Source: Streptomyces sp. A1277 (lineage in GTDB: Bacteria > Actinomycetota > Actinomycetes > Streptomycetales > Streptomycetaceae). From it: 64,000 nucleotides of DNA. Under the pieces are notes generated by a model. The model was not told where the DNA came from and searched no databases. It saw only the letters and a list, made by a program, of their open reading frames with translations. Both the position numbers and the translations under genes were made by a program. This document shows, piece after piece, positions 8,840-16,751 of this stretch. The stretch lies in NCBI RefSeq assembly GCF_004795015.1, contig NZ_SSBI01000006.1:124001-188000 (forward strand). Reading direction: 5' to 3'. Each line of letters opens with the position of its first letter. Position 1 is the stretch's first letter.

Positions 8840-9393
8840 ACGTGTCCTTCCGGGTCGAGCGGCAGGCTGCACAGGGGGCACGGCGGGCGGCCCGCGTTGA
8901 CGACGTCCAGGGCGCGTTTGGCGAAGGCCCGGGCCTGGGCGCCGGTGAGCCGGACGCGGAGCATCGGCGGGCCGTTCTCCTCGTCCTGGAGCAGCCGCTC
9001 CTCGGCCTCGGCCAGGTCCTCGACGGAGTCGGCGTCCAGCTCGACCAGGGCCTGGGCCTCGACGATCATGCGCTGTTCCTCGCCGTCCCAGGCGAGCGCC
9101 ATGGTGCCGACCCGGAACTCCTCCTCGACCGGGATGTCGAGGGGCGCGGTGTCGGTGACGTCCATCGGGGCGACGGCGGGCACCGGGGAGTTCCCGCCGG
9201 TACGCCGCACCACCTCGTCGAGCAGTTCGTCCACGCGCTCGGCGAGCGCGGCGACTTGGGTCTTCTCCAGGGCAACGCTGGTGACACGTCCGCCTGAGGA
9301 AGCCTGCAGGAAGAACGTACGACGCCCAGGCAGCCCGACCGTACCGGCCACGAAACGGTCCGGGGGGTCGTAGAGGAACACCTGACGGGACAC
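8803..9393 (-). CDS. DUF3090-family protein (TIGR03847)
   Basis: A 196-aa actinobacterial conserved protein of unknown function. It starts MSRQVFLYDPPDRFVAGTVG, as family members do, with AAGGGAGA upstream. The C-terminus carries a compact zinc-ribbon-like motif with two Cys pairs, CPLCSLPLDPEGHVCP (C-x2-C and a third Cys), although the fourth ligand is not clear. The central part is acidic (residues 80-150). It overlaps the next gene, so the pair is co-expressed. The recurring association with a kinase-fold protein and a phosphatase hints at one shared pathway, which is inference. Confidence 0.88.
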   Translation of the reverse strand: MSRQVFLYDPPDRFVAGTVGLPGRRTFFLQASSGGRVTSVALEKTQVAALAERVDELLDEVVRRTGGNSPVPAVAPMDVTDTAPLDIPVEEEFRVGTMALAWDGEEQRMIVEAQALVELDADSVEDLAEAEERLLQDEENGPPMLRVRLTGAQARAFAKRALDVVNAGRPPCPLCSLPLDPEGHVCPRQNGYRRGA

Positions 9394-9477
9394 GTCCTGT
9401 CTCCCTTGAGAATCGACGGCAGATGAGGGTGGGCCGGAGAGCGTTCTACGGCGCGTCCACCCTACTGCGCGCGGCGA

Positions 9478-10176
9478 TCACGGCGCCCCAGCGCCGCCCC
9501 CTACCGCCGCGTCCTGCGCGGCGCCGGCGTCCGGGCCCGGTTCGCGGGGCGCCAGCGCGGCGAGGTCGCCGGTGTCGCCGAGCCGCAGCAGGTACGGGCG
9601 CAGCCGGGTGTAGCGGATCGCGGTGACCGAGCACGGGTCGGCGTGGAGGCGCTGGAAGAGGTCCAGGTGCATGCCTAGCGCGTCGGCGACGAGGGACTTG
9701 ATGATGTCGCCGTGCGAGCACATGACGTAGAGGGCGTTCTCGCCGTGCTCCGCCTCGATCCGCGCGTTCCACTCCCGGACCGCGTCGACGGCGCGCGCCT
9801 GCATGGTCCGCATCGACTCGCCGCCGGGGAACGCCGCGGCTGAGGGGTGCTGCTGGACCACGGTCATCAGCGGCTCGTCGGTGAGTTCGGCGAGTTTGCG
9901 GCCCGACCAGTCGCCGTAGTCGCACTCGCTGATGCGGTCCTCGGTGTGCAGCGGCAGCTCCGGGCGGGCGGCCAGCAGGGGGGCCAGGGTCTCCCGGCAG
10001 CGCTGGAGGGGGCTGCTGACCGCGGCGGCCAGCGGCAGCGCGGCCAGCCGTCCGGGGAGCGCCGCGGCCTGCTGGGCGCCGCGCTCGTCGAGGGCGACGC
10101 CGGGGGTCCGGCCCGCGAGCACCCCGCCCGTGTTGGCGGTGGAGCGTCCGTGGCGTACGAGGATCAGGGTGGGCAT
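9478..10176 (-). CDS. Histidine phosphatase, MSMEG_4193/TIGR03848-type putative phosphomutase
   Basis: A 232-aa branch-1 histidine phosphatase starting MPTLILVRHGRSTANTGG, with GGAG six bases before ATG. The phosphohistidine motif RHG is at residues 8-10 (His9). The second catalytic His is in MCSHGDIIK, with Arg in SPLQRCRET and Glu in GGES following the usual pattern. The last 40 residues are Ala/Gly/Pro-rich and probably disordered. It sits just upstream of DUF3090 on the same strand with an 84-base gap. This trio is conserved across Actinobacteria and its substrate is unknown. Confidence 0.87.
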   Translation of the reverse strand: MPTLILVRHGRSTANTGGVLAGRTPGVALDERGAQQAAALPGRLAALPLAAAVSSPLQRCRETLAPLLAARPELPLHTEDRISECDYGDWSGRKLAELTDEPLMTVVQQHPSAAAFPGGESMRTMQARAVDAVREWNARIEAEHGENALYVMCSHGDIIKSLVADALGMHLDLFQRLHADPCSVTAIRYTRLRPYLLRLGDTGDLAALAPREPGPDAGAAQDAAVGGGAGAP

Positions 10177-10263
10177 GGGCTCCAGCGTAAGGGCTGTCCC
10201 GCGGTCCCGGGCAGGCGCGCGGCGCCCCGGCAAAGGTGCGTACAAAGGGCGGAGCAGGGAAGA

Positions 10264-11259
10264 ATGCACGCCGTGATTGTCGACTGTGCCATCTACCGCG
10301 ACGGACGCCGGACCGACGGCCCCGCCGACTTCTCCGATGCCCTCGCCCAGGCGCGGGCGGCCGGTGACGCGTTCCTCTGGATCGGCCTGCACGAGCCGAC
10401 GGAGAAGGAGTTCGACCAGGTCAGCACCGAGTTCGGGCTGCATCCGCTGGCCGTCGAGGACGCCCTGTCCGCCCACCAGCGGCCGAAGTTGGAGGTGTAC
10501 GACGACTCGCTGTTCGCGGTGATCAAACCGGTCCTGTACGACCACGACGACGACACGGTGACCACCCACGAGCTGATGGTGTTCATGGGCGACTCGTTCG
10601 TCGTGACGGTCCGGCACGGCGAGGGCGCGCCCCTGGCCGCGGTGCGCCGCCGGCTGGAGGCCGAGCCCGAGGTGCTCAAGCACGGGCCCACGGCCGTCCT
10701 GTACGCGGTCAGCGACGCGATCGTGGACCACTACATAGACGTGGCGGGCGAGCTCCAGGTCGACCTGGAGGAGCTGGAGACGCAGGTCTTCGCGCCGAGC
10801 GGCACCGACGACTCCAAGAACACCGCGGCCCGCATCTACACCTTCAAGCGCCAGGTGCTGGAGTTCCGCCGGGCGACGGTCCCGCTGACCGCGCCGCTGG
10901 CCCGGCTGGTGAGCGCCGGGGTGCCGTTCGTCCAGGAGCACGCCCAGCCGTTCTTCCGGGACGTGCAGGACCACCTGACCCGGGCCAACGAGCAGGTGGA
11001 GGGCCTTGACCGGCTGCTGTCCGACATCCTGTCCGCGCACCTCGCGCAGATGGGGGTGCGGCAGAACGACGACATGCGCAAGATCTCCGCGTGGGCGGCG
11101 ATGGCCGCGGTGCCGACGATGGTCGCGGGGATCTACGGCATGAACTTCGACCACATGCCGGAGCTGCGCTGGGTCGGGTCCTACCCGGCGGTCCTGCTCC
11201 TCATGGCCGGGGTGGTCCTCGGCCTGTACCGGCAGTTCAAGCGGCGCGGCTGGCTCTGA
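10264..11259 (+). CDS. corA: CorA-family magnesium/cobalt channel
   Basis: A 331-aa inner-membrane divalent cation channel, read from ATG at 10264 (MHAVIVDCAIYRDGRR) with AGGGAA upstream. The N-terminal alpha/beta cytoplasmic domain contains HPLAVEDALSAHQRPKLE, typical of CorA. The long stalk helix leads to the signature YGMNF (after AAVPTMVAGI) between the two C-terminal membrane helices. The C-terminus ends RQFKRRGWL, a basic cytoplasmic tail as in other CorA proteins. It forms a homopentamer in the family. It is divergent from the phosphatase with about 87 bases between starts. Confidence 0.93.
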   Translation: MHAVIVDCAIYRDGRRTDGPADFSDALAQARAAGDAFLWIGLHEPTEKEFDQVSTEFGLHPLAVEDALSAHQRPKLEVYDDSLFAVIKPVLYDHDDDTVTTHELMVFMGDSFVVTVRHGEGAPLAAVRRRLEAEPEVLKHGPTAVLYAVSDAIVDHYIDVAGELQVDLEELETQVFAPSGTDDSKNTAARIYTFKRQVLEFRRATVPLTAPLARLVSAGVPFVQEHAQPFFRDVQDHLTRANEQVEGLDRLLSDILSAHLAQMGVRQNDDMRKISAWAAMAAVPTMVAGIYGMNFDHMPELRWVGSYPAVLLLMAGVVLGLYRQFKRRGWL

Positions 11260-11269
11260 GGGGCGGTTG

Positions 11270-12058
11270 CTACGCGTACTCGGGCGCCGGGGCCGCGGGG
11301 CCGCCGAGCGCGTCGCGCCGCCGGGGCGGTGCCAGGCTGACCATGCGCCGCCAGCCGCCCAGGCGCTCGTACGCGTAGACGGCACGGATGCCCGCGGCGA
11401 GCAGCGCCGCCTTCGCCCGGGACCAGCCGAGGACCCGGCCCATGTGGTCCATCACGGCGAGGCTGACGTCGCGGTAGACGCGGATCTCGGCGAGCGCGCA
11501 CTCGCGCAGGATGTGCTGGATCGTGCGGCCGTGCCCGGCCCGGGCGAGGCGCAGCAGTTCCTCGTGGCAGTAGGCCAGGTGGTTGTCCTCGTCGTTCGAG
11601 ATCATCTGCACCGCGCGGCCCAGCTCGGGGTGGTCGGCGAAGTGCTTGCCGAGCAGCCGCATCTGCTCGGACGCGCGCTGCTCGGTCACCCGGCTGTGGG
11701 CCAGGTAGGTGATGATGTCGCGTTCGGTGAGGGGCTCGTCGCGGCCCAGCTGCTCGTGCGCGAGACCGATACCGTGCCGTTCCAGCAGCATGGTGTAGTC
11801 GGTGTCCGCCGGGACCTCGGCGGGGGTCAGGCCGCGCTTCTTGAGCAGGGCGTTGAAGATCCTGCCGTGCTTGTCCTCGTCGGCGCCGTGGCGGGCGATC
11901 TTGGGGGCCAGGGGACGCTGGCTCAGGGGTACGAGGACCGCGATGCGCCCGTTCTCCCAGCCGCCCTGGGCCTCCCCGCTGGCGGCGATGGAGCAGAACA
12001 GCCGGAACGACTCGTCGTTGTCGAGGATCTCCTGGAACAGGTTCTTTGCCGAGAGCAT
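11270..12058 (-). CDS. Ferritin-like domain protein
   Basis: A 262-aa all-helical protein. Start ATG 12058 (MLSAKNLFQEI) is eight bases after GGAGG; a GTG nine bases earlier is possible. Candidate di-metal ligands are arranged as in four-helix ferritin-like proteins: GADEDKHGRIF (E-x2-H), EQRASEQM, and NDEDNHLAY (E-x2-H). This spacing matches di-iron carboxylate proteins, so an oxidase or hydroxylase role is possible. The substrate is unknown. The convergent CorA gene ends only 10 bases away. Confidence 0.75.
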   Translation of the reverse strand: MLSAKNLFQEILDNDESFRLFCSIAASGEAQGGWENGRIAVLVPLSQRPLAPKIARHGADEDKHGRIFNALLKKRGLTPAEVPADTDYTMLLERHGIGLAHEQLGRDEPLTERDIITYLAHSRVTEQRASEQMRLLGKHFADHPELGRAVQMISNDEDNHLAYCHEELLRLARAGHGRTIQHILRECALAEIRVYRDVSLAVMDHMGRVLGWSRAKAALLAAGIRAVYAYERLGGWRRMVSLAPPRRRDALGGPAAPAPEYA

Positions 12059-12238
12059 CACTGCCACCTCCGTGCCGGCGTCGCCGAGCGCCAGTCAAAT
12101 GCGCCGGGCCCGGGCGGGCAACAGGAGCGCACCCGCGACTGCGCCGAACGAGCACCGCCCGGGCGCCGGAGGACAGATCGGCGAACCGTTTTTGCATGGA
12201 CCCGTAACCCGGCCGCCCCGTCCGCGTTGTTCCGCGTG

Positions 12239-12280
12239 ACGGCCGTGGCGGGGAGGCCCCCGAGCCCCCACCACGGCCGT
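12239..12280 (-). terminator. Hairpin between the LLM oxidoreductase and the ferritin-like gene
   Basis: ACGGCCGTGG (12239-12248) pairs with CCACGGCCGT (12271-12280); GC-rich runs inside extend the stem. It follows the stop of the LLM gene only if read on the plus strand. On the minus strand it precedes the LLM end, so it most likely closes read-through around both genes, and its orientation is uncertain. Confidence 0.45.
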
Positions 12281-12311
12281 AGTGCCGCCCCCTCGGCGCG
12301 GTCCCCGGCCT

Positions 12312-13361
12312 TTACGCGAGCCCGGCGCGCTCCAGCGCGTCCGTGCCGGCCCGCAGCGCGGCGATCCGCTCGTCGAGGGTGAAGCCGGCCGGCGCCAGGG
12401 TCAGCGTGGTGACGCCCACCTCCGCGTATGCCTGCATGCGCTCGGCGATGCGCTCCACCGATCCGAGCAGCGTGGTCTGGTCGATCAGCCGGTGCGGGAC
12501 GGCGGCGGCCGCGCCGCTCTTGTCGCCGGAGAGGTACTTCTCCTGGATCTCGGCGGCTTCCTTCTCGTACCCCATGCGCTGGGCGAGCCGGTTGTAGAAG
12601 TTCTGCTTCGGACTGCCCATGCCGCCGACGTACAGCGCGGTGTAGGGGCGGAACATGTCGGCGAGGCCGTTGACGTCGTCACCGACGGCGAGCGGCACGG
12701 TCGGGCAGACGTCGAAGCCCTCCATGGTCTTGCCGGCCTTCTCCCGGCCGGCCCGCAGGTGGCTGACCGCGGTCTCCTCCAGGTGCTCGGCGGACGGGAA
12801 GATCAGCAGGGCGCCGTCGGCGATCTCGCCGGTCTGCTCCAGGTTCTTCGGGCCGATCGCGGCGATGTAGAGCGGGATGTGCTCGCGCTGCGGGTGCACG
12901 GTCAGCTTGAGCGGCTTGCCCGGTCCTTCCGGCAGCGGGAGCGTCCAGTGCCGCCCCTCGTACGACAGGCGCTCGCGGGTCATCGCCTTGCGGACGATGT
13001 CGACGTACTCCCGGGTGCGGGCCAGCGGCTTGTCGAACCTGACGCCGTACCAGCCCTCGGAGACCTGCGGGCCCGACACACCGAGGCCGAGGCGGAACCG
13101 GCCGCCGGACAGGGAGTCGAGCGTGGCCGCGGTCATCGCCGCCATGGCGGGCTGGCGCGCCGGGATCTGCATGATCGCGGAGCCGACGTCGATGGACTCG
13201 GTCTGCGCGGCCACCCAGGCGAGCACGGTCGGCGCGTCGGAGCCGTATGCCTCGGCCGCCCAGCAGACGTCGTAGCCGAGCCGGTCGGCCTCCTGCGCGA
13301 CGGCGAGGTTGTCGCCGTCCATCCCCGCGCCCCAGTAACCGAGATTGATGCCGAGCCGCAT
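12312..13361 (-). CDS. LLM-class F420-dependent oxidoreductase
   Basis: A 349-aa luciferase-like monooxygenase-fold protein (MRLGINLGYWGAGMDGDNL). The F420-binding pattern of the actinobacterial subfamily is visible: AAEAYGSDAPTVLAWVAAQT, then VGSAIMQIPARQPAMAAM, and GRFRLGLGVSGPQVSEGWYG. These proteins use coenzyme F420 to oxidise or reduce varied substrates; the substrate cannot be told. The ribosome-binding site AAGGGG lies seven bases before ATG. A perfect 14-bp palindrome upstream suggests repressor control. It is divergent from the aldo/keto reductase gene. Confidence 0.87.
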   Translation of the reverse strand: MRLGINLGYWGAGMDGDNLAVAQEADRLGYDVCWAAEAYGSDAPTVLAWVAAQTESIDVGSAIMQIPARQPAMAAMTAATLDSLSGGRFRLGLGVSGPQVSEGWYGVRFDKPLARTREYVDIVRKAMTRERLSYEGRHWTLPLPEGPGKPLKLTVHPQREHIPLYIAAIGPKNLEQTGEIADGALLIFPSAEHLEETAVSHLRAGREKAGKTMEGFDVCPTVPLAVGDDVNGLADMFRPYTALYVGGMGSPKQNFYNRLAQRMGYEKEAAEIQEKYLSGDKSGAAAAVPHRLIDQTTLLGSVERIAERMQAYAEVGVTTLTLAPAGFTLDERIAALRAGTDALERAGLA

Positions 13362-13372
13362 AGCCGAACCCC

Positions 13373-13386
13373 TTACTGATCAGTAA
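13373..13386. promoter_or_regulatory. Perfect palindromic operator upstream of the LLM oxidoreductase
   Basis: TTACTGATCAGTAA is a perfect 14-bp palindrome that begins 12 bases upstream of the LLM start codon. Its size and symmetry suit a TetR or MarR dimer. It could also influence the divergent aldo/keto reductase, although that gene starts 117 bases away. Confidence 0.6.
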
Positions 13387-13488
13387 CGTCCCTGAGCTCC
13401 GGACTCTAGCGCGCGGCCGCGCGATCCGGCAGGGGCCACCCCGGGCCCGGTTGTCCACAGGCCCGCCACGCACGGGAGGGCTGCCCAG

Positions 13489-13494
13489 TAATCT
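13489..13494 (+). promoter_or_regulatory. Leaderless -10 box of the aldo/keto reductase gene
   Basis: TAATCT ends eight bases before the ATG at 13503, and no Shine-Dalgarno sequence is present in the gap. Confidence 0.45.
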
Positions 13495-13502
13495 CGGCGC
13501 CC

Positions 13503-14486
13503 ATGGAGCAGAGGCATCTCGGCCGCACCGGCCTACGAGTGTCCCGGATCGGGCTCGGCACCCTCACCTGGGGCCGGGACACCGACGAGCACGACGCTGC
13601 CGAGCAGCTGAAGGTGTTCTGGGAGGCGGGCGGCACCCTGGTCGACACCGCCGACGTGTACGGCGGCGGCGAGGCCGAATACCTGCTCGGGCGGCTGGTC
13701 GAGGGGCTGGTCCCCCGGCGCGACCTGGTCATCGCGACCAAGGCGGGCAGCGTCGCCGACCCGTACCGCAGGGTCAACGGCTCGCGCGGCCACCTGCTGG
13801 CGGCCCTGGACGCCTCGCTGAACCGGCTCGGCACGGACTACGTGGACCTGTGGCAGTTGCACGCCTTCGACCCGGCGACCCCGCTGGAGGAGACGCTCCA
13901 GGCCGTGGACCTGGCGGTGTCCTCGGGGCGCGCCCGCTACGCCGGGGTGTCCGGTTTCTGCGGCTGGCAGCTGGCGAAGGCCGCCACCTGGCAGCTCACC
14001 GGGCCCGGGACGCGCACCCGGCTGGCCAGTACGCAGATGGAGTACTCGCTGCTGCAGCGGGGCGTGGAGCGCGAAGTGCTGCCGGCCGCGCTCGACCTCG
14101 GTGTGGGGCTGCTGCCCTCGTCGCCGCTGGGCCGGGGCGTGCTGACCGGCAAGTACCGCACCGGGACACCGGCCGACTCACGCGGCGCCTCCGAGCTGCT
14201 GGCCCCCTTCGTCGAGCCGTATCTCGACGACGCGGCGAGCCGGGTCGTGGACGCCGTGGCGACGGCGGCCGAGGGGCTGGCCACCACGGCGCTCCAGGTG
14301 GCCCTCGCCTGGGTCAGGGACCGGCCGGGGGTGGCGGCGCCGATCGTCGGCGCGCGCAACGCGCAGCAGCTGACGGAGGCGTTGTCAGTGGAGGCGCTTA
14401 GTCTTCCCTACGAGATCTGCCAGGCGCTCGACGACGTGTCGGCGCCCGTGCACCGCTATCCCGACCAGGACTGGAGCACGCTGTGA
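13503..14486 (+). CDS. Aldo/keto reductase
   Basis: A 327-aa NADPH-dependent oxidoreductase of the AKR superfamily, start MEQRHLGRTGLRVSRIGLG. The catalytic tetrad is visible: Asp in LVDTADVYGGGEAE with Tyr in the same stretch, Lys in VIATKAGS and His in WQLHAFDP. The C-terminal phosphate-binding segment GVAAPIVGARNAQQL is present. The physiological substrate is unknown. It overlaps the following gene by GTGA at 14483-14486, so the two are translationally coupled. The mRNA looks leaderless. Confidence 0.9.
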   Translation: MEQRHLGRTGLRVSRIGLGTLTWGRDTDEHDAAEQLKVFWEAGGTLVDTADVYGGGEAEYLLGRLVEGLVPRRDLVIATKAGSVADPYRRVNGSRGHLLAALDASLNRLGTDYVDLWQLHAFDPATPLEETLQAVDLAVSSGRARYAGVSGFCGWQLAKAATWQLTGPGTRTRLASTQMEYSLLQRGVEREVLPAALDLGVGLLPSSPLGRGVLTGKYRTGTPADSRGASELLAPFVEPYLDDAASRVVDAVATAAEGLATTALQVALAWVRDRPGVAAPIVGARNAQQLTEALSVEALSLPYEICQALDDVSAPVHRYPDQDWSTL

Positions 14487-16681
14487 CTGCGCTTCCCCGG
14501 GGGGAATCCCCCGGCCCCTCGGCCACCGGCGAGGACGCCGCCGCTGTCGTCCCGGAGGAGCCCACCACCGAGCCCGCCGCCGATGCGGACGGGGACGGGG
14601 ACGACGGCGCGGCAGAGGGCACGGACGCGCAGGGCGAGGCGGGCGACGCCCCCGCGCCCTCCGAGGCCGAGGCCGAACTCGCCGCCCAGCGGGAGCTGCG
14701 CGAGCGGATCGAGAAGCGCAAGGCCGAGAAGGAGGGCCCCATCGACGCCGGCGCGAAGCTGAGCGGCTCCGCGGCCGACCTGCTGGCGGCCGTCCGGGCG
14801 GTGGAGAGCGGCGCCAAGCCCGCCAACGCCTTCTTCGACTCGCCCGCCCCTGCCCCCGCCCGCCGCGCCGCACCCACCCCGCCGCCGGTACGGGAACGGG
14901 CCCCCGGACCCGCCCCGGCGCCCCGGACCGCCTCGCCCGAGGCCGTCGCCGCCACGACCGCCGTGCTGTCCCGGGGCGGCGCCCCCGAGGCCCTGGCTGA
15001 GCCCGCGGCGGCCCTGCTCGGGGACCGGGCCGCCGAGGTCCTGCGCGAGGACCCCTGGCAGCTGCTCGCCCTGCCCGGCGTCGGACCCGAGCAGGCCGAC
15101 GGCTTCGCCCGGGCGCTGCTCGGCGCGGGCTGCGGCCCCGACGACGAGCGGCGCACCGCGGCCCTGACCGGCTGGCTGCTGGAGCGCGCCGCGCTCCAGG
15201 GCCACACCGCGCTCGACGCCGACCAGGTGCGCACGGCCCTCGCCGGCCGGGGTGTGAGCGATGCCGAAGCGGCCGTCCAGCACGCCATCGCGGAGGGCGT
15301 GGTGCTGGTCTTCCAGGACGGCCCGGAGGGCGAGACGGGCGAGAGGGGCGAGACGGGCGAGACGGGCGAGGAGAGCGGCGAGGATGCCGAGGGGGCGGAG
15401 GAGGCCGCCGAGCCGGTGCCGGTGCTCCTGGGCCTCGACCGGTACGCGCTGGCCGAGGAGAGCCTCGCCGACGGACTGGCCCGGCTGGTCAACGCCTGCG
15501 AGAAGGCGGACTGGTCGCAGGCGGCCGCCGCCGCGCCCTCCCCGTCGGCCGCCGAGCTGATCCGCGCGGCCGGCGCCCACGGGCTCGTCGCGCACACGGG
15601 CGGCGAGGCGGCCAGAGCCGAACCCGCCGCGCTGATCGCCGCCGCGCGCGGCCTCGGCCTGCGGGCCCTGGGCGCCGCGCACAGCGCGGACGGCAGGCAG
15701 CGGCTGGCGGCGCAGACGGGCGACCCGGAGACGGCGGTCACGCTCTCCGGGCTGCTGTCGGGCACCGAGGGGCCGGGCCGGGACGAGGAGGGGGCGCTCG
15801 CCGTCGACCTGCTCGTCGTGCTGGACGCGCCCCAGCTGGACGTCGAGACCGGCGCGATGCTGGTGGAGTCCCTGGCCGACGGCGTCCGGCTGGTCCTCAG
15901 CGGCGACCCGGGCGTGCTGGGCTCGGCCGGTGCGGGCCAGGTGTTCGCCGATGTGCTGGCCGCCCGCGCCTGCCCCCGGATCGTCTCCCGCACCCCGGAC
16001 TCCGGCCCGATCGGCGAGCTGGTCTCGGGCATCGGCATCGGCGAGCTGAGCCAGGTGGAGGCCCCGGGCAAGGAGGTCGTCATCGTCCCCGTGCGGGACG
16101 CGGGCGAGGCGGTGCACCGCACGGTGCAGCTGGTCGCCGACTCGGTGCCGCGCGCCATCGGGGTGCCCTCCGGCGACACCCAGGTCATCACCGTCGGCCA
16201 CGGCGGCTCGGCGGGCACCCGGGCGTTGAACGAGGCGCTCAAGCAGCGGCTCAACCCGGGCCCCGGGCGGTTCGGCGGCTTCGACCCGGGCGACCGGGTC
16301 GCCCATGTCCCGGCCCCGGGGCGGACGGTGCCCGGCGTGGTCGTGTCGGCGGACGCCGAGGGCCTGCACCTGGACTGTGCGGGGACCCCGGTCGTCGTAC
16401 CGCAGGAGCGGGTGGCGGCCTCGGTGCGCCACGCCTGGGCGCTCAGTGCCCATCAGGCGGCCGGGATGCGGTGGCCCGCCGCGGTCGTCGTGCTGCCGGG
16501 GGACGCGGCGCGCGGGCTGAGCCGGCCGTGGGTCTACACGGCGTTCGGCCGGGGCGAGCGGCACCTGTCCGTGGTGCACGGCGTCGACCAGGCCCTGCCG
16601 CGCGCGGTGGCCGAGGTCCCCGCCCAGGAGCGCACCACGCGGCTGCGCACGCTGCTGGAGGGCTCGCGGCAGGAGCAGTGA
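14483..16681 (+). CDS. RecD2-like helix-hairpin-helix protein with degenerate helicase motifs
   Basis: A 732-aa protein started by GTG at 14483, overlapping the AKR stop. Residues 1-60 are acidic and low-complexity. A helix-hairpin-helix resembling the RecD2 N-terminal region lies at about 190-215 (DPWQLLALPGVGPEQADGFA). The segment at 371-425 aligns by eye with the RecD motif I region, but the P-loop is HTGGEAARAE with no GKT. The Walker B region reads VDLLVVLDAPQLD (no DE pair), followed by LVLSGDPGVLGSAGAGQVF, equivalent to the helicase GDPxQL motif III. A late HAWALSAHQAAGMRWPAAV (about 655-675) matches the RecD UvrD_C_2 motif. ATP hydrolysis is therefore doubtful. It looks like a RecD2 relative that has lost helicase catalysis, possibly a DNA-binding structural factor. 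Confidence 0.75.
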   Translation: MTALPRGESPGPSATGEDAAAVVPEEPTTEPAADADGDGDDGAAEGTDAQGEAGDAPAPSEAEAELAAQRELRERIEKRKAEKEGPIDAGAKLSGSAADLLAAVRAVESGAKPANAFFDSPAPAPARRAAPTPPPVRERAPGPAPAPRTASPEAVAATTAVLSRGGAPEALAEPAAALLGDRAAEVLREDPWQLLALPGVGPEQADGFARALLGAGCGPDDERRTAALTGWLLERAALQGHTALDADQVRTALAGRGVSDAEAAVQHAIAEGVVLVFQDGPEGETGERGETGETGEESGEDAEGAEEAAEPVPVLLGLDRYALAEESLADGLARLVNACEKADWSQAAAAAPSPSAAELIRAAGAHGLVAHTGGEAARAEPAALIAAARGLGLRALGAAHSADGRQRLAAQTGDPETAVTLSGLLSGTEGPGRDEEGALAVDLLVVLDAPQLDVETGAMLVESLADGVRLVLSGDPGVLGSAGAGQVFADVLAARACPRIVSRTPDSGPIGELVSGIGIGELSQVEAPGKEVVIVPVRDAGEAVHRTVQLVADSVPRAIGVPSGDTQVITVGHGGSAGTRALNEALKQRLNPGPGRFGGFDPGDRVAHVPAPGRTVPGVVVSADAEGLHLDCAGTPVVVPQERVAASVRHAWALSAHQAAGMRWPAAVVVLPGDAARGLSRPWVYTAFGRGERHLSVVHGVDQALPRAVAEVPAQERTTRLRTLLEGSRQEQ

Positions 16682-16688
16682 CACGGCA

Positions 16689-16730
16689 GGAGGGCCCCGC
16701 GGTCCGCACCAGGCGTCCGCGGGGCCCTCC
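16689..16730 (+). terminator. Terminator between the RecD2-like gene and the next minus-strand gene
   Basis: GGAGGGCCCCGCGG (16689-16702) pairs perfectly with CCGCGGGGCCCTCC (16717-16730) around a 14-nt loop. Both flanking genes converge on it. Confidence 0.85.
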
Positions 16731-16751
16731 GGGCCGGTCACCGCCGGGCGG

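Noticed and set aside
9478-11385. A 635-codon minus-strand frame that includes the histidine phosphatase
   Set aside because: Only the last 232 codons form the phosphatase; the upstream part is antisense to corA and has no ribosome-binding site. The real start is MPTLILVRHG at 10176.
13451-14401. A plus-strand frame overlapping the aldo/keto reductase
   Set aside because: It is in a different frame and has no family features, whereas the AKR tetrad is complete in the frame starting at 13503.
15330-15400. GAGACGGGC-like repeats as a CRISPR or structured array
   Set aside because: The repeats are short, unspaced and in frame, encoding a Gly-Glu-Thr low-complexity linker (GETGERGETGETGEE) of the RecD2-like protein.
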